Shown here one piece after another: positions 52,246-60,382 of a DNA stretch of 64,000 bases. Positions within the stretch are counted from its first letter, which is position 1; each line of letters opens with the position of its first letter. Location: contig NZ_BAABBA010000003.1 of NCBI RefSeq assembly GCF_039537705.1, positions 248,001 through 312,000 on the forward strand. The letters are read 5' to 3'. A model generated the notes under the pieces. That model was not told where the DNA came from. It saw only the letters and a program-made list of their open reading frames with translations, and ran no database searches. The translations under genes were made by a program, and so were the position numbers. Origin of the DNA: Georgenia daeguensis (GTDB lineage: Bacteria > Actinomycetota > Actinomycetes > Actinomycetales > Actinomycetaceae).

Positions 52246-53430
52246 TCACGCGTGCGGGCCCACGCTCAACCTGCCCACGGTCAGCGTCGCGGTGCCCTCG
52301 AGGATGTGGCCGACGCGCTCGACCTGCTCCTCGAGCTCGCGCCGCCGAGCCTCACCGAGGGCCCGCAGCGGCTCGACGGTGACGGCCAGCCGGGTCCCGG
52401 ACCGGCGCAGGTGCCAGACGCCGGCCACCACGCCGTCGACGAGCAGGACGGGATAGTTGCCAGCCTGGCCGCGGTTCAGGGCCCGGTCCGCGGCGCGGCC
52501 GGGGAAGATCAGGTCGCGCGGGTGGGACCCGACGACGTAGGCGTCGAAGTAGGGCAGCAGGCGGACCCCGGGCAGCGCCTCGGCCGGCGGCGGCTCGGCG
52601 GGGGGCCGGCCGACCTGCGCGGGCCGCTCGTCCGCGAGCTGCCAGAGGGGACCGGCGCCCTGGATCGTGACGGCCTCGAGCTCGTCACCCATCGTGGTGA
52701 TCAGGTCGGCGGCCCACGCGGGCGGCGCTGCCAGCCAGCGTGCGAGGTGGTCGGAGGAGGCCGGCCCGTAGGCGTGGAGGTAGGAGCGCACCAGGAAGCG
52801 CAGCGCCGTCTGCTGATCCGCGGGCGCGAACCCGGGCACCGCCCGCATGGGGTGCGTGTACGTCGCACGCCGTCCCCGGTCGGGCCCGAACACGACCGTG
52901 CCGCGGTGCGCCGCGGTGCCCAGCGCCTGCCGCCAGCGCGGCCACCAGCCGCCGAAGGCGGGCAGCACCGGGTCGGCCGCCCACGCACCCGTCCGCTCCA
53001 CCACGGCCTCGCCGAGCTCCTCGGCCGTCAGAGGCTCGCCGCGGAGGGCGTCGACGATCGCCGCGAGTACGGCCTCGGTCCGGTCGGGCGTGAGGCGTAC
53101 CTCGTCGGCCCAGCTCTCGCCGGGGCGGGGGACGGCGGACAGCGCCGCGGTCCACAGCGGCAGGTCCTCGGCGGCGAGCAGGTGCACCGTGCCGCGCGGG
53201 CCGAAGGTCTTGACGAGGGTGCGGTCCTCCCACAGCGCGCGACGCACGTGCGAGCGCGTGGCGCCGGCCACGCGCAGCCCGAGCGAGAGCTCGGCGGCCG
53301 ACATGATCTGGGCGTGGACGCCGCAGACGACCCGCGCCGCCGCCGCCGGACCCTCCACGGCCGGCGTGAGGAGGTGGTGGCGGGCCGCGCGGCGGGCGAG
53401 CACCTCGCCGGCCGTCAGGTCGCCGGTCAC
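52246..53430 (-). CDS. Winged-helix DNA-binding domain protein (AlkZ/YcaQ-like)
   Basis: 394 residues of the winged-helix superfamily related to HTH_42/AlkZ DNA glycosylases: the HHLLTP start, VCGVHAQIMSAAELSLGLR, RTLVKTFGPRGTVHLLAAED, and later RATYTHPMRAVPGFAP and the C-terminal GVVAGVWHLRRSGTRLAVTV. Close relatives of AlkZ excise DNA crosslinks, but here catalytic residues could not be verified. GTG 53430 overlaps the arfB stop by 4 bp. Confidence 0.82.
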   Translation of the reverse strand: MTGDLTAGEVLARRAARHHLLTPAVEGPAAAARVVCGVHAQIMSAAELSLGLRVAGATRSHVRRALWEDRTLVKTFGPRGTVHLLAAEDLPLWTAALSAVPRPGESWADEVRLTPDRTEAVLAAIVDALRGEPLTAEELGEAVVERTGAWAADPVLPAFGGWWPRWRQALGTAAHRGTVVFGPDRGRRATYTHPMRAVPGFAPADQQTALRFLVRSYLHAYGPASSDHLARWLAAPPAWAADLITTMGDELEAVTIQGAGPLWQLADERPAQVGRPPAEPPPAEALPGVRLLPYFDAYVVGSHPRDLIFPGRAADRALNRGQAGNYPVLLVDGVVAGVWHLRRSGTRLAVTVEPLRALGEARRRELEEQVERVGHILEGTATLTVGRLSVGPHA

Positions 53431-53852
53431 CGCTCCGGGCGGCGGCGCAGCTGCTTGGTCGAGCTGCGGCGCTGCTTGGCCTCGGCGCGGCGCCGGACCG
53501 CACCGCGGGACGGGCGGGTGGGGCGACGGGGCCGGGGCGGGGGCGCCAGCGCCTCCTGCAGCTGCTCGACGAGCCGGTCGAGCGCGGCCCTGCGGTTCTG
53601 CAGCTGCGAGCGGTGCTCGGCGGCGACGACGGTGAGCACACCGTCGCTGAGCCGGCCGCCGAGGCGGTCGAGGACGCGGCTGCGCTGGACGTCCGAGAGG
53701 GCCGGGGAGCGCGTCACGTCGAACGAGAGCTCGACCCTCGAGTCGGTGGTGTTCACGCCCTGACCGCCCGGGCCGGAGGCGCGCGAGAAGCGCCAGCGCA
53801 GCTCCGCCGGGTCGAGGTGGACGGTGGAGGTGACGCGGACGGGGTCGCTCAC
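53427..53852 (-). CDS. arfB: Alternative ribosome-rescue factor ArfB (YaeJ)
   Basis: Peptidyl-tRNA hydrolase that rescues stalled ribosomes. The 141-residue product has the catalytic GGQ (29-31) in RFSRASGPGGQGVNTTDSRV, and a basic C-terminal tail (RRRAEAKQRRSSTKQL) that in this family enters the empty mRNA channel. The absence of the longer release-factor domains excludes RF1/RF2. GTG 53852 overlaps the stop of the DUF6328 gene. Confidence 0.93.
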   Translation of the reverse strand: MSDPVRVTSTVHLDPAELRWRFSRASGPGGQGVNTTDSRVELSFDVTRSPALSDVQRSRVLDRLGGRLSDGVLTVVAAEHRSQLQNRRAALDRLVEQLQEALAPPPRPRRPTRPSRGAVRRRAEAKQRRSSTKQLRRRPER

Positions 53853-54415
53853 GCGTCGGCGTCCTCCGCCGGTGCCGCGCGGCGCCCGAACACCAGCGGG
53901 GCCACGAGCCACCCGAGGATGACCACCATGAGCACGGCGGCCGCCACCGCGATCGCGGTCGACCGGCCCACGACGACGTCGAAGACCAGCAGCACCGTGC
54001 CGGCCACGACCAGCGCGAGCGAGGCGAGCCCGGCGAGCGCGATCGCGTGGCCCGTCCGCACGGTCGTCGCCTTGAGACGGCGCCCGAAGAGCAGCCGGTG
54101 CAGGCTCACGGGGGCGATGACCAGCACGGTCGTGAGCGCCGCGAGGAGGACGAGCGTGAGGTACATGCCGACCTGGACGTCGTCGAGGTCGGCGAAGCGC
54201 TGCTGGAAAGGCAGGGTGAGCAGGAAGCCCGTGAGCAGCTGGACGCCGGTCTGGGTGACGCGCAGCTCCTGGAGGAGCTCGTTCCAGTTGCGGTCGGCAC
54301 GCTCGTCGGGCGTCTCGTGGCGGCCCTTGTTCCAGCCGTCGTCGTCGGCACGCTCGCCGTGGCCACCGGCCGTCCCGTCACGACCCCCACCCGTCCCACC
54401 CGTCCGATCGTCCAC
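53849..54415 (-). CDS. DUF6328 family membrane protein
   Basis: 188 residues: an acidic/Gly-rich N-terminus of about 40 residues, then RNWNELLQELRVTQTGVQLL and TGFLLTLPFQQRFADLD leading into four helices (YLTLVLLAALTTVLVIAPVS, AIALAGLASLALVVAGTVLL, AIAVAAAVLMVVILGWLVAP). The family is actinobacterial and uncharacterised. GTG 54415 has an AGGAGG site and a TACGCT -10, so it heads the DUF6328-arfB-winged-helix transcript. Confidence 0.85.
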   Translation of the reverse strand: MDDRTGGTGGGRDGTAGGHGERADDDGWNKGRHETPDERADRNWNELLQELRVTQTGVQLLTGFLLTLPFQQRFADLDDVQVGMYLTLVLLAALTTVLVIAPVSLHRLLFGRRLKATTVRTGHAIALAGLASLALVVAGTVLLVFDVVVGRSTAIAVAAAVLMVVILGWLVAPLVFGRRAAPAEDADA

Positions 54416-54442
54416 GCACCCTCCTCGGTCCTCGACGGCTTC

Positions 54443-54448
54443 AGCGTA
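54443..54448 (-). promoter_or_regulatory. -10 element for DUF6328-arfB operon
   Basis: TACGCT on the minus strand, about 27 nt before GTG 54415, with AGGAGG between. Confidence 0.5.
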
Positions 54449-54487
54449 GGACCGCCCAGGGCCGCGGGCGCGGCGGCGTGCCGGGGT

Positions 54488-55375
54488 TCAGCCCCGTCCG
54501 GCGGCCGGGACACGCACGACGACGACCGCCGGGGCGCGGTGGAGCACCCCGCGGGCGACCGAGCCGAGGCGCACGGCCCGCAGGCCGCGCCTGCCCCGGC
54601 TGCCGACCACGACGACGCAGGCGCGCTCCGCGGCCGTGACGAGGGCCTCCACCGGGTGCTGGCGGGGAAGGAGCGGCTCCACCGGGACGCCCGGGTAGCG
54701 ACGCTCCCACGCCGCGAGGTCCGCGCGGAAGCGCTCCTGGGTCGTCCTGGTGGCCTGCTGCAGCAGCGTCGTCACCCGGTCGTCGTCGTAGTCGGGCGGC
54801 ACCGACTCGGGCTCGACCGCCAGGACGGCCAGCAGGCCGGTGCCGCGGCGGACGGCCTCCTCGAAGGCGTACTCGAGAACCTCGGGCGCGTCGCCGGACG
54901 GGTCCGCGCCGACGGCGACGGGTCCGCCGTCGTCCGGGGCCTGCTCCCGCACCACGAGCACGGGGCCGTGCGCGTGCGCCGCCACCTTCTGGGACACCGA
55001 GCCCAGCAGCTGGCCCGCGACCCGCCCGAGGCCGCGTGCCCCGATGACGACGATGGCGGCGCGTTCCGAGGCCTCGACCAGCACGACCGTGGGGTCGTCG
55101 ACAACCACCTGCCCCGTCACGGTGAGCCCGCCGTGGGCGGCACGGACCTGGTCGACGGCGTCGGCGACGACCCGCTCGGCGACGGACATGGCCCCGGCCT
55201 CCGGGGCGAACTCCCACCCGTGCGCCTGGCTGAGCCACGGGAACGCGTGGACCACGTGGAGCACGGCCCTGCGTCGCTCGGCCTCGCGGGCGGCGAGCTC
55301 GAGCGCGCGTGCCGCCCGCGCGGAGCCGTCCACGCCGGCGACGACGGCGCCCTCGGGAACGTCCAGTGTGTCCAT
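54488..55375 (-). CDS. Universal stress protein, two UspA domains
   Basis: 295-residue tandem UspA protein. Both domains keep the ATP-binding G-2x-G-9x-G(S) pattern: GARGLGRVAGQLLGS in the first and GSRGRRGLRAVRLGS in the second, each ending in a VVVV/VLVV strand. ATP-binding USPs act in stress and growth-arrest responses, with Rv2623-type members in actinobacteria. It is divergent from pepN. The CAGACT at 55383 suggests a leaderless start at ATG 55375. Confidence 0.92.
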   Translation of the reverse strand: MDTLDVPEGAVVAGVDGSARAARALELAAREAERRRAVLHVVHAFPWLSQAHGWEFAPEAGAMSVAERVVADAVDQVRAAHGGLTVTGQVVVDDPTVVLVEASERAAIVVIGARGLGRVAGQLLGSVSQKVAAHAHGPVLVVREQAPDDGGPVAVGADPSGDAPEVLEYAFEEAVRRGTGLLAVLAVEPESVPPDYDDDRVTTLLQQATRTTQERFRADLAAWERRYPGVPVEPLLPRQHPVEALVTAAERACVVVVGSRGRRGLRAVRLGSVARGVLHRAPAVVVVRVPAAGRG

Positions 55376-55382
55376 GGCCCTG

Positions 55383-55388
55383 AGTCTG
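55383..55388 (-). promoter_or_regulatory. Probable -10 element for the universal stress protein gene
   Basis: CAGACT on the minus strand, 7 nt before ATG 55375. Same hexamer as upstream of hrpB. Confidence 0.35.
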
Positions 55389-55467
55389 CCGCCGTCGGCG
55401 GGGCGACACGCCGGAATGCACTGCCGACCCGGGCCGCCGCCGGGCGGGGGTGCGGGACCGGGGTGGC

Positions 55468-55473
55468 TAACCT
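55468..55473 (+). promoter_or_regulatory. -10 element for leaderless pepN transcript
   Basis: TAACCT, exactly 6 nt before GTG 55480; no ribosome-binding site. Confidence 0.6.
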
Positions 55474-55479
55474 GCCCTG

Positions 55480-58092
55480 GTGACCACCACCGCGAACCTC
55501 ACCCGCGCGGAGGCCGCCGAGCGGTCCGACCGCCTCACCGTGCGCGACTACCGCGTCGAGCTCGACCTCGGCGGCGCCCGCGACCTCGGTCGCGACACCT
55601 TCGGCTCCACCACGACCGTGCGTTTCACGGCCAGCGCACCGGCGACGTTCCTGGACTTCCTCGGCGAGGTGCGCTCCGTCGTCGTCAACGGGCGCGAGGT
55701 CGACCCCGCGGCCTGCTACGACGGCGCCCGCATCACGCTGGACGGGCTGGCGGCCGAGAACGAGGTCACGGTCGTCGGCGAGGCGGCGTACTCCCGCTCC
55801 GGGGAGGGGCTGCACCGGTTCGTCGACCCCGCCGACGGCGAGACCTACCTCTACACCCAGTACGAGCCGGCGGACTCCCGGCGCGTCATGGCGGTGTTCG
55901 AGCAGCCTGACCTCAAGGCACCCTTCACCTTCGCCGTCGTCGCGCCGGCCGGCTGGCGGGTCCTGTCCAACCAGCCCGCGACAGGGTCGGAGGACCGGGG
56001 GGACGGCACCGTGCGCACCGCGTTCGCGCCGACGCCGCCAGTCTCGAGCTACCTCACCGCGGTGGTCGCCGGGCGCTACCACCGGGTGGACGGGCGGTGG
56101 TCGGGCGCGCTCGCCGACGGCGGCACCCTCGACGTCGAGCTCGGGGTGCTGTGCCGGGCCTCCCTGGCCGAGCACCTCGACGCCGAGGAGATCCTCACGG
56201 TGACGCGTCAGGGCCTGGACTTCTTCCACGAGCACTTCGGCACCCCGTACCCCTGGGGCAAGTACGACCAGGTCTTCGTCCCCGAGTACAACCTCGGGGC
56301 GATGGAGAACCCGGGCTGCGTCACGTTCACCGAGTCCTACGTGTTCCGCTCGGCCGCCACCCGCGCCCAGCACCAGGGCCGCGCCAACACGATCCTGCAC
56401 GAGATGGCCCACATGTGGTTCGGCGACCTCGTGACCCCGCGGTGGTGGGACGACCTGTGGCTCAAGGAGTCCTTCGCCGACTACATGGGTGCCCACGCCT
56501 CCGTCGCCGCCACCGAGTTCACCGGCGCGTGGGTCTCCTTCGCCAACCGCCGCAAGGCCTGGGCCTACACCCAGGACCAGCTGCCCACCACCCATCCCGT
56601 GGTCGCGGACATCCCGGACCTGGAGGCGGCCAAGCAGAACTTCGACGGCATCACCTACGCCAAGGGTGCCGCCGTGCTGAAGCAGCTGGTCGCCTACGTG
56701 GGCACCGACGCGTTCTTCGCGGGCGCCCGCCGGTACTTCGCCGAGCACGCCTACGGATCGACCACGCTGCCCGACCTCCTCGCCGCGCTGGAGGCCACCT
56801 CCGGCCGCGAGCTGGGGGAGTGGAGCCGGCTGTGGCTGCAGACGGCCGGCACCCCGACCCTGCGTGCGGAGCTCGTCGCCGCCGGGGACCGCATCGGCTC
56901 GCTGAGCGTCCACCAGAGCGGCACCGACCCGCGGACGGGCCAGACCGTGGTCCGCCCGCACCGCCTCGCAGTCGGCCTCTACGACCTGACGGAGGCCGAC
57001 GGCGCAGCCGCCCTGACCCGCACCCACCGGTTCGAGGTCGAGCTCACCGGGGAGAGCGCCCCGGTGCCCGGGGCGGCGGGACTGCCCCGCCCGGCGCTCG
57101 TGCTCGTCAACGACGACGACCTCACCTACGGCAAGCTCCGGCTCGACGCCGACTCCCTCGCCACGGTCCGCGAGCACCTCGGAGACCTGCGCGAGCCTCT
57201 CGCCCGCTCGCTCGTCTGGGCCGCCCTGTGGAACGCCACCCGCGACGCCCTCCTGCCGGCCGCCGACTACCTCGGCCTCGTCCTGCGGCACGGACCCGCC
57301 GAGACCGACAGCGCCGTCCTCGGCGGCCTCACCCTCAACGCCAGCACCGCCGTCGAGCTCTACGCGCCACCCGCCCTGCGCGACGAGCTGCGGCTCCGGC
57401 TCGGGCAGGGCTCGTTCGGGCACCTGCGCGACGCCGAGCCGGGCTCGGACGCCCAGCTCGTCTGGGCCCGCTCGCTCGCCCGGGTCGCCGCCACCACGCC
57501 GGCCGCCGCCCCGCGGCTGCGGGGGTTGCTCAGCGGTTCCGAGGCGGTTCCCGGCCTGCCCCTGGACCCCGAGCTGCGGTGGTCCCTGTGGCAGGCGCTC
57601 GCGGCTCTCGGCGCCGCCAGCCTCGACGAGCTGGACGAGGAGCTCGCCCGGGACCGTACCGCCGACGGCGCCACGCAGCACCTCGCGGCCGTCACGAGCT
57701 TCCCGGACGCCGACGTCAAGGCGGCGTCGTGGGACACGCTGATGACCCCCGGTGCGCTGAGCAACGACCACGTGGACGCCACGCTGACCGGCTTCACCCA
57801 GCCGTGGCACCGCGAGCTGACCGCGCCCTTCACCGAGCGGTACTTCGACGCGCTGCGCCAGATCTGGGAGCGGCACAGCATCGAGATCGCGAGCCGGCTC
57901 GTCCGGCGCCTCTACCCGGGCCACCAGGACGCCGTGGCGGGCCGGGCGCCCCAGGACGACCCGGTGGTCCTGCGCACCACCGCGTGGCTGGAGGAGAACG
58001 CCGACGCCCCCGCCGCCCTGCGCCGTCTGGTCATCGAGGCCCGCGACCAGCTGCTGCGATCCCTGCGCGCCCAGGAGGCCGCGCGGCCCTGA
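55480..58092 (+). CDS. pepN: Aminopeptidase N (M1 family)
   Basis: Zinc aminopeptidase of about 870 residues. Substrate-anchoring GAMENPGCVTF, then zinc ligands H307, H311 and E330 with catalytic E308 (HEMAHMWFGD...LKESFADYM), an N-terminal beta domain and a C-terminal alpha-solenoid. Cleaves N-terminal residues from peptides in the cytoplasm, normally broad-specificity. Length is standard for actinobacterial PepN. GTG 55480 is set by the TAACCT leaderless -10. Confidence 0.95.
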   Translation: MTTTANLTRAEAAERSDRLTVRDYRVELDLGGARDLGRDTFGSTTTVRFTASAPATFLDFLGEVRSVVVNGREVDPAACYDGARITLDGLAAENEVTVVGEAAYSRSGEGLHRFVDPADGETYLYTQYEPADSRRVMAVFEQPDLKAPFTFAVVAPAGWRVLSNQPATGSEDRGDGTVRTAFAPTPPVSSYLTAVVAGRYHRVDGRWSGALADGGTLDVELGVLCRASLAEHLDAEEILTVTRQGLDFFHEHFGTPYPWGKYDQVFVPEYNLGAMENPGCVTFTESYVFRSAATRAQHQGRANTILHEMAHMWFGDLVTPRWWDDLWLKESFADYMGAHASVAATEFTGAWVSFANRRKAWAYTQDQLPTTHPVVADIPDLEAAKQNFDGITYAKGAAVLKQLVAYVGTDAFFAGARRYFAEHAYGSTTLPDLLAALEATSGRELGEWSRLWLQTAGTPTLRAELVAAGDRIGSLSVHQSGTDPRTGQTVVRPHRLAVGLYDLTEADGAAALTRTHRFEVELTGESAPVPGAAGLPRPALVLVNDDDLTYGKLRLDADSLATVREHLGDLREPLARSLVWAALWNATRDALLPAADYLGLVLRHGPAETDSAVLGGLTLNASTAVELYAPPALRDELRLRLGQGSFGHLRDAEPGSDAQLVWARSLARVAATTPAAAPRLRGLLSGSEAVPGLPLDPELRWSLWQALAALGAASLDELDEELARDRTADGATQHLAAVTSFPDADVKAASWDTLMTPGALSNDHVDATLTGFTQPWHRELTAPFTERYFDALRQIWERHSIEIASRLVRRLYPGHQDAVAGRAPQDDPVVLRTTAWLEENADAPAALRRLVIEARDQLLRSLRAQEAARP

Positions 58093-58119
58093 CGCGCCAC
58101 CCGCCCGAAGGAGACCCCC

Positions 58120-59277
58120 TTGGCCCTCACCCGCACCCTGCTCGTCGTGCTCGCCGGGGACGCCGGCTCACGCCTGGAGTCCCTCACCGCGAGGCGTGCG
58201 AAACCCGCCCTGCCGTACGGCGGCACGCACCGGCTCATCGACTTCACGCTCAGCCACGCCGCCAACAGCGGCATCTCGGACGTGTGGGTGGTCGAGCAGC
58301 ACCACCCGCTCTCGGTCACCGAACACCTCGCGGGCGGGCGGCCGTGGGACCTGGACCGCACGCGCGGCGGGCTGCTCGTGCTCGGACCGGAGCCGGGGGA
58401 GCCGCTCGCCGGGACGGCGGAGGCGCTGTGGCGTCGTGCCGGGGCGATCCGGGCCCACGAGCCCGAGGTGGTCCTCGTCGCCCCGGCCGGCGCGGTGTAC
58501 CGCATGGACTTCACCGACGTCGTCGCCCGGCACCTGGCCGCCCGCGCGGCGCTCACGGTGGTGACCACCCGGCGCGACGGGGACCTGCCCCGCCACGGGA
58601 CTGTCCAGGTGCACGAGGGACGGGTCACGGAGTACGTGAGCCGGCCGGAGCACCCCCGCGGCGACCTCGCCGCCACCGGGGTGCTTGCGTTCGACCCGGC
58701 GGCCCTGCTCGCCGGCCTCGAGGACGTCCGGTCCGCGCGCGGGGCCGACGGCCTGGGCGACCTCGGCGACCATCTGCTCCCGGCCCTGGTCGGACGCGGC
58801 GAGGCCGTCGAGCAGCGCCACCAGGGCTACTGGGCGGAGGTCGGCACCGTGGAGGAGTACTGGCGGGTGCACATGGACCTGCTCGACCGGCCGCCGTTCG
58901 ACCTGGACGACCCCGCCTGGCCCGTCACCACCCGTGTGCGGCGCCACGGGGGCGCGCGCGTGCTCGGCGCCGGCCAGGTCGCGGACGCGCTGCTCGGGCC
59001 CGGCAGCGTCGTCGAGGGCACCGTGCGGCGCAGCGTGCTCGGCGCCGGGGTGCGGGTGGCGGCGGGCGCGGAGGTGATCGACTCCGTGCTGCTCGACGAC
59101 GTCCGGGTGGGGCCGGGCGCCGTCGTGCGCCGGACGGTGGTGGACGAGGGGGTGCGGGTGCGCGGCCGGGCCGAGGTCGGGGGAGCGGCAGAGGGCGACG
59201 TCGTCGCGCTGGTGGCGGCCCACGCCGTCGTCCATCCCCGCAAGCGGGTGCCGGCGGGAGGCCGGTACCCCGAGTGA
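58120..59277 (+). CDS. Glucose-1-phosphate adenylyltransferase-like protein
   Basis: 385 residues: N-terminal nucleotidyltransferase fold plus C-terminal left-handed beta-helix repeats (VRRSVLGAGVRVAAGAEVID, VLLDDVRVGPGAVV). It follows the GlgC layout (RRAKPALPYGGTHRLIDFTL, ISDVWVVEQHHPLSVTEHL). The nucleotide loop reads LAGDAGSRLESLT where GlgC has LAGGEGKRLYPLT, so two glycines of the usual G-G-x-G are altered. It may be a divergent or moonlighting paralogue and not the glycogen enzyme. TTG 58120 has an AAGGAG site, 27 bp after pepN. Confidence 0.8.
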   Translation: MALTRTLLVVLAGDAGSRLESLTARRAKPALPYGGTHRLIDFTLSHAANSGISDVWVVEQHHPLSVTEHLAGGRPWDLDRTRGGLLVLGPEPGEPLAGTAEALWRRAGAIRAHEPEVVLVAPAGAVYRMDFTDVVARHLAARAALTVVTTRRDGDLPRHGTVQVHEGRVTEYVSRPEHPRGDLAATGVLAFDPAALLAGLEDVRSARGADGLGDLGDHLLPALVGRGEAVEQRHQGYWAEVGTVEEYWRVHMDLLDRPPFDLDDPAWPVTTRVRRHGGARVLGAGQVADALLGPGSVVEGTVRRSVLGAGVRVAAGAEVIDSVLLDDVRVGPGAVVRRTVVDEGVRVRGRAEVGGAAEGDVVALVAAHAVVHPRKRVPAGGRYPE

Positions 59278-59317
59278 CGCGCCCCCTCGGCTGCCCGGCG
59301 TGAGCGGCGGCGCGGCG

Positions 59318-59323
59318 TAGGGT
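59318..59323 (+). promoter_or_regulatory. -10 element for RNase H gene
   Basis: TAGGGT; predicted start about 38 nt before TTG 59368, leaving space for GAGGAGAG. Confidence 0.45.
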
Positions 59324-59367
59324 TGACGGTCGCCGGGCACCCGCCCGCCCCGCACGAGGAGAGACAT

Positions 59368-60249
59368 TTGCCCAAGAAGTGGTCCACGCAGACCGAGCTC
59401 GGGAAGCAGTTCGGGCTCACCGCCCGGCAGATCGGCACGCACCTGAGCGAGCTCGGCCTCAAGGACGGCAGCAGCGCCACGGAGAAGGCGCTGGCCGACG
59501 GGCTGGCTGCCGAGCGCACGCTCAAGGACGGCACACCGTTCTTCGTCTGGCACGGGGAGCAGGTCCCCGCCCTCCTGCGCGAGAAGGGGCTCAGCCCCGC
59601 CGAGCCGGGGGCGCCGGCGCGCACGGGCAAGGCCGCGGTGGCCGTCGACGAGCCGCCGCGTCCCACCGACGGCTACGACAAGGTCATCGCGACCGACGGG
59701 TCGGCCCTCGGCAACCCCGGCCCGACCGGCTGGGCCTGGGTGGACCAGACCACCGGGGAGACCGGGTCGGGCGGGCTGCCGCACGGCACCAACAACATCG
59801 GCGAGCTGCTCGCGCTGCGCGAGGGGCTGCGCCACGCCGGCCCTGACGGGGCCCTGCTCATCCGTGCGGACTCGCAGTACGTCATCAACATCGCGACCAA
59901 GTGGGCCAAGGGCTGGCGGCGGCGCGGGTGGCGCAAGGGTGACGGCAAGGTCCCGGAGAACCTCGAGCTGGTCAAGGAGATCCTCGAGCTGCTCGAGGGG
60001 CGCCGCGGGCGCACCGACTTTGAGTGGGTGCGGGGGCACACCGGTGACGTGCACAACGAGCGGGCCGACGAGCTGGCCGTCGCGGCCGCCAAGGCCGCCA
60101 CGGCGGGCGCCAGGGCGGCGGGAGGATCCTCGACCGCCGGGGCTTCCTCGACGTCGGTCTCGTCAGCCGCAGCCGCAGCCGCGGGCGCGGGCGCGGCTGC
60201 GGCGGGCGCCGTCGTGCCGGAAGCGGAGGAGCCGGTCACCCTCTGGTGA
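59368..60249 (+). CDS. RNase HI with extra N-terminal HTH-like domain
   Basis: 293 residues. The RNase HI domain (about 101-245) keeps all catalytic positions: D110 (TDGSALGNPG), E146 (NNIGEL), D168 (RADSQYV), H224 in VRGHTGDVHNER and D234 (ADELA). The N-terminal 75 residues are not the hybrid-binding domain but a helical, HTH-like module (TELGKQFGLTARQIGTHLSE). An Ala/Ser/Gly tail of about 50 residues ends the protein. Start TTG 59368 follows GAGGAGAG. The inactive paralogue is at 22400. Confidence 0.9.
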   Translation: MPKKWSTQTELGKQFGLTARQIGTHLSELGLKDGSSATEKALADGLAAERTLKDGTPFFVWHGEQVPALLREKGLSPAEPGAPARTGKAAVAVDEPPRPTDGYDKVIATDGSALGNPGPTGWAWVDQTTGETGSGGLPHGTNNIGELLALREGLRHAGPDGALLIRADSQYVINIATKWAKGWRRRGWRKGDGKVPENLELVKEILELLEGRRGRTDFEWVRGHTGDVHNERADELAVAAAKAATAGARAAGGSSTAGASSTSVSSAAAAAAGAGAAAAGAVVPEAEEPVTLW

Positions 60250-60382
60250 CCGGCCACCTCCCTGCCCGGCGGCGTCGGCGAGAGCGCCCTCGCGGACCGG
60301 CGGGGTCGGCGAGGGGATGCGTCACCGTCCGGCGGGACCGGCGAGGGCATGACGCCCCGCCCGGCTGCATCGGACTGCCCGG
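60250..60382. repeat. Degenerate repeats between RNase H and the LLM oxidoreductase
   Basis: Spacer of 133 bp with imperfect units ending in CGGCGAGGG(C/G)ATG. One unit contains GGCGAGGGCATGAC, nearly identical to the end of the adjacent oxidoreductase gene (AGCGAGGGCATGAC), where it encodes VMPSL. No terminator found. Confidence 0.5.

Noticed and set aside
55117..57924. Long open frame antisense to pepN
   Set aside because: High-GC codon bias opens the complementary frames; the translation is low-complexity Arg/Gly/Val-rich with no domain, while the plus strand has a complete M1 peptidase.
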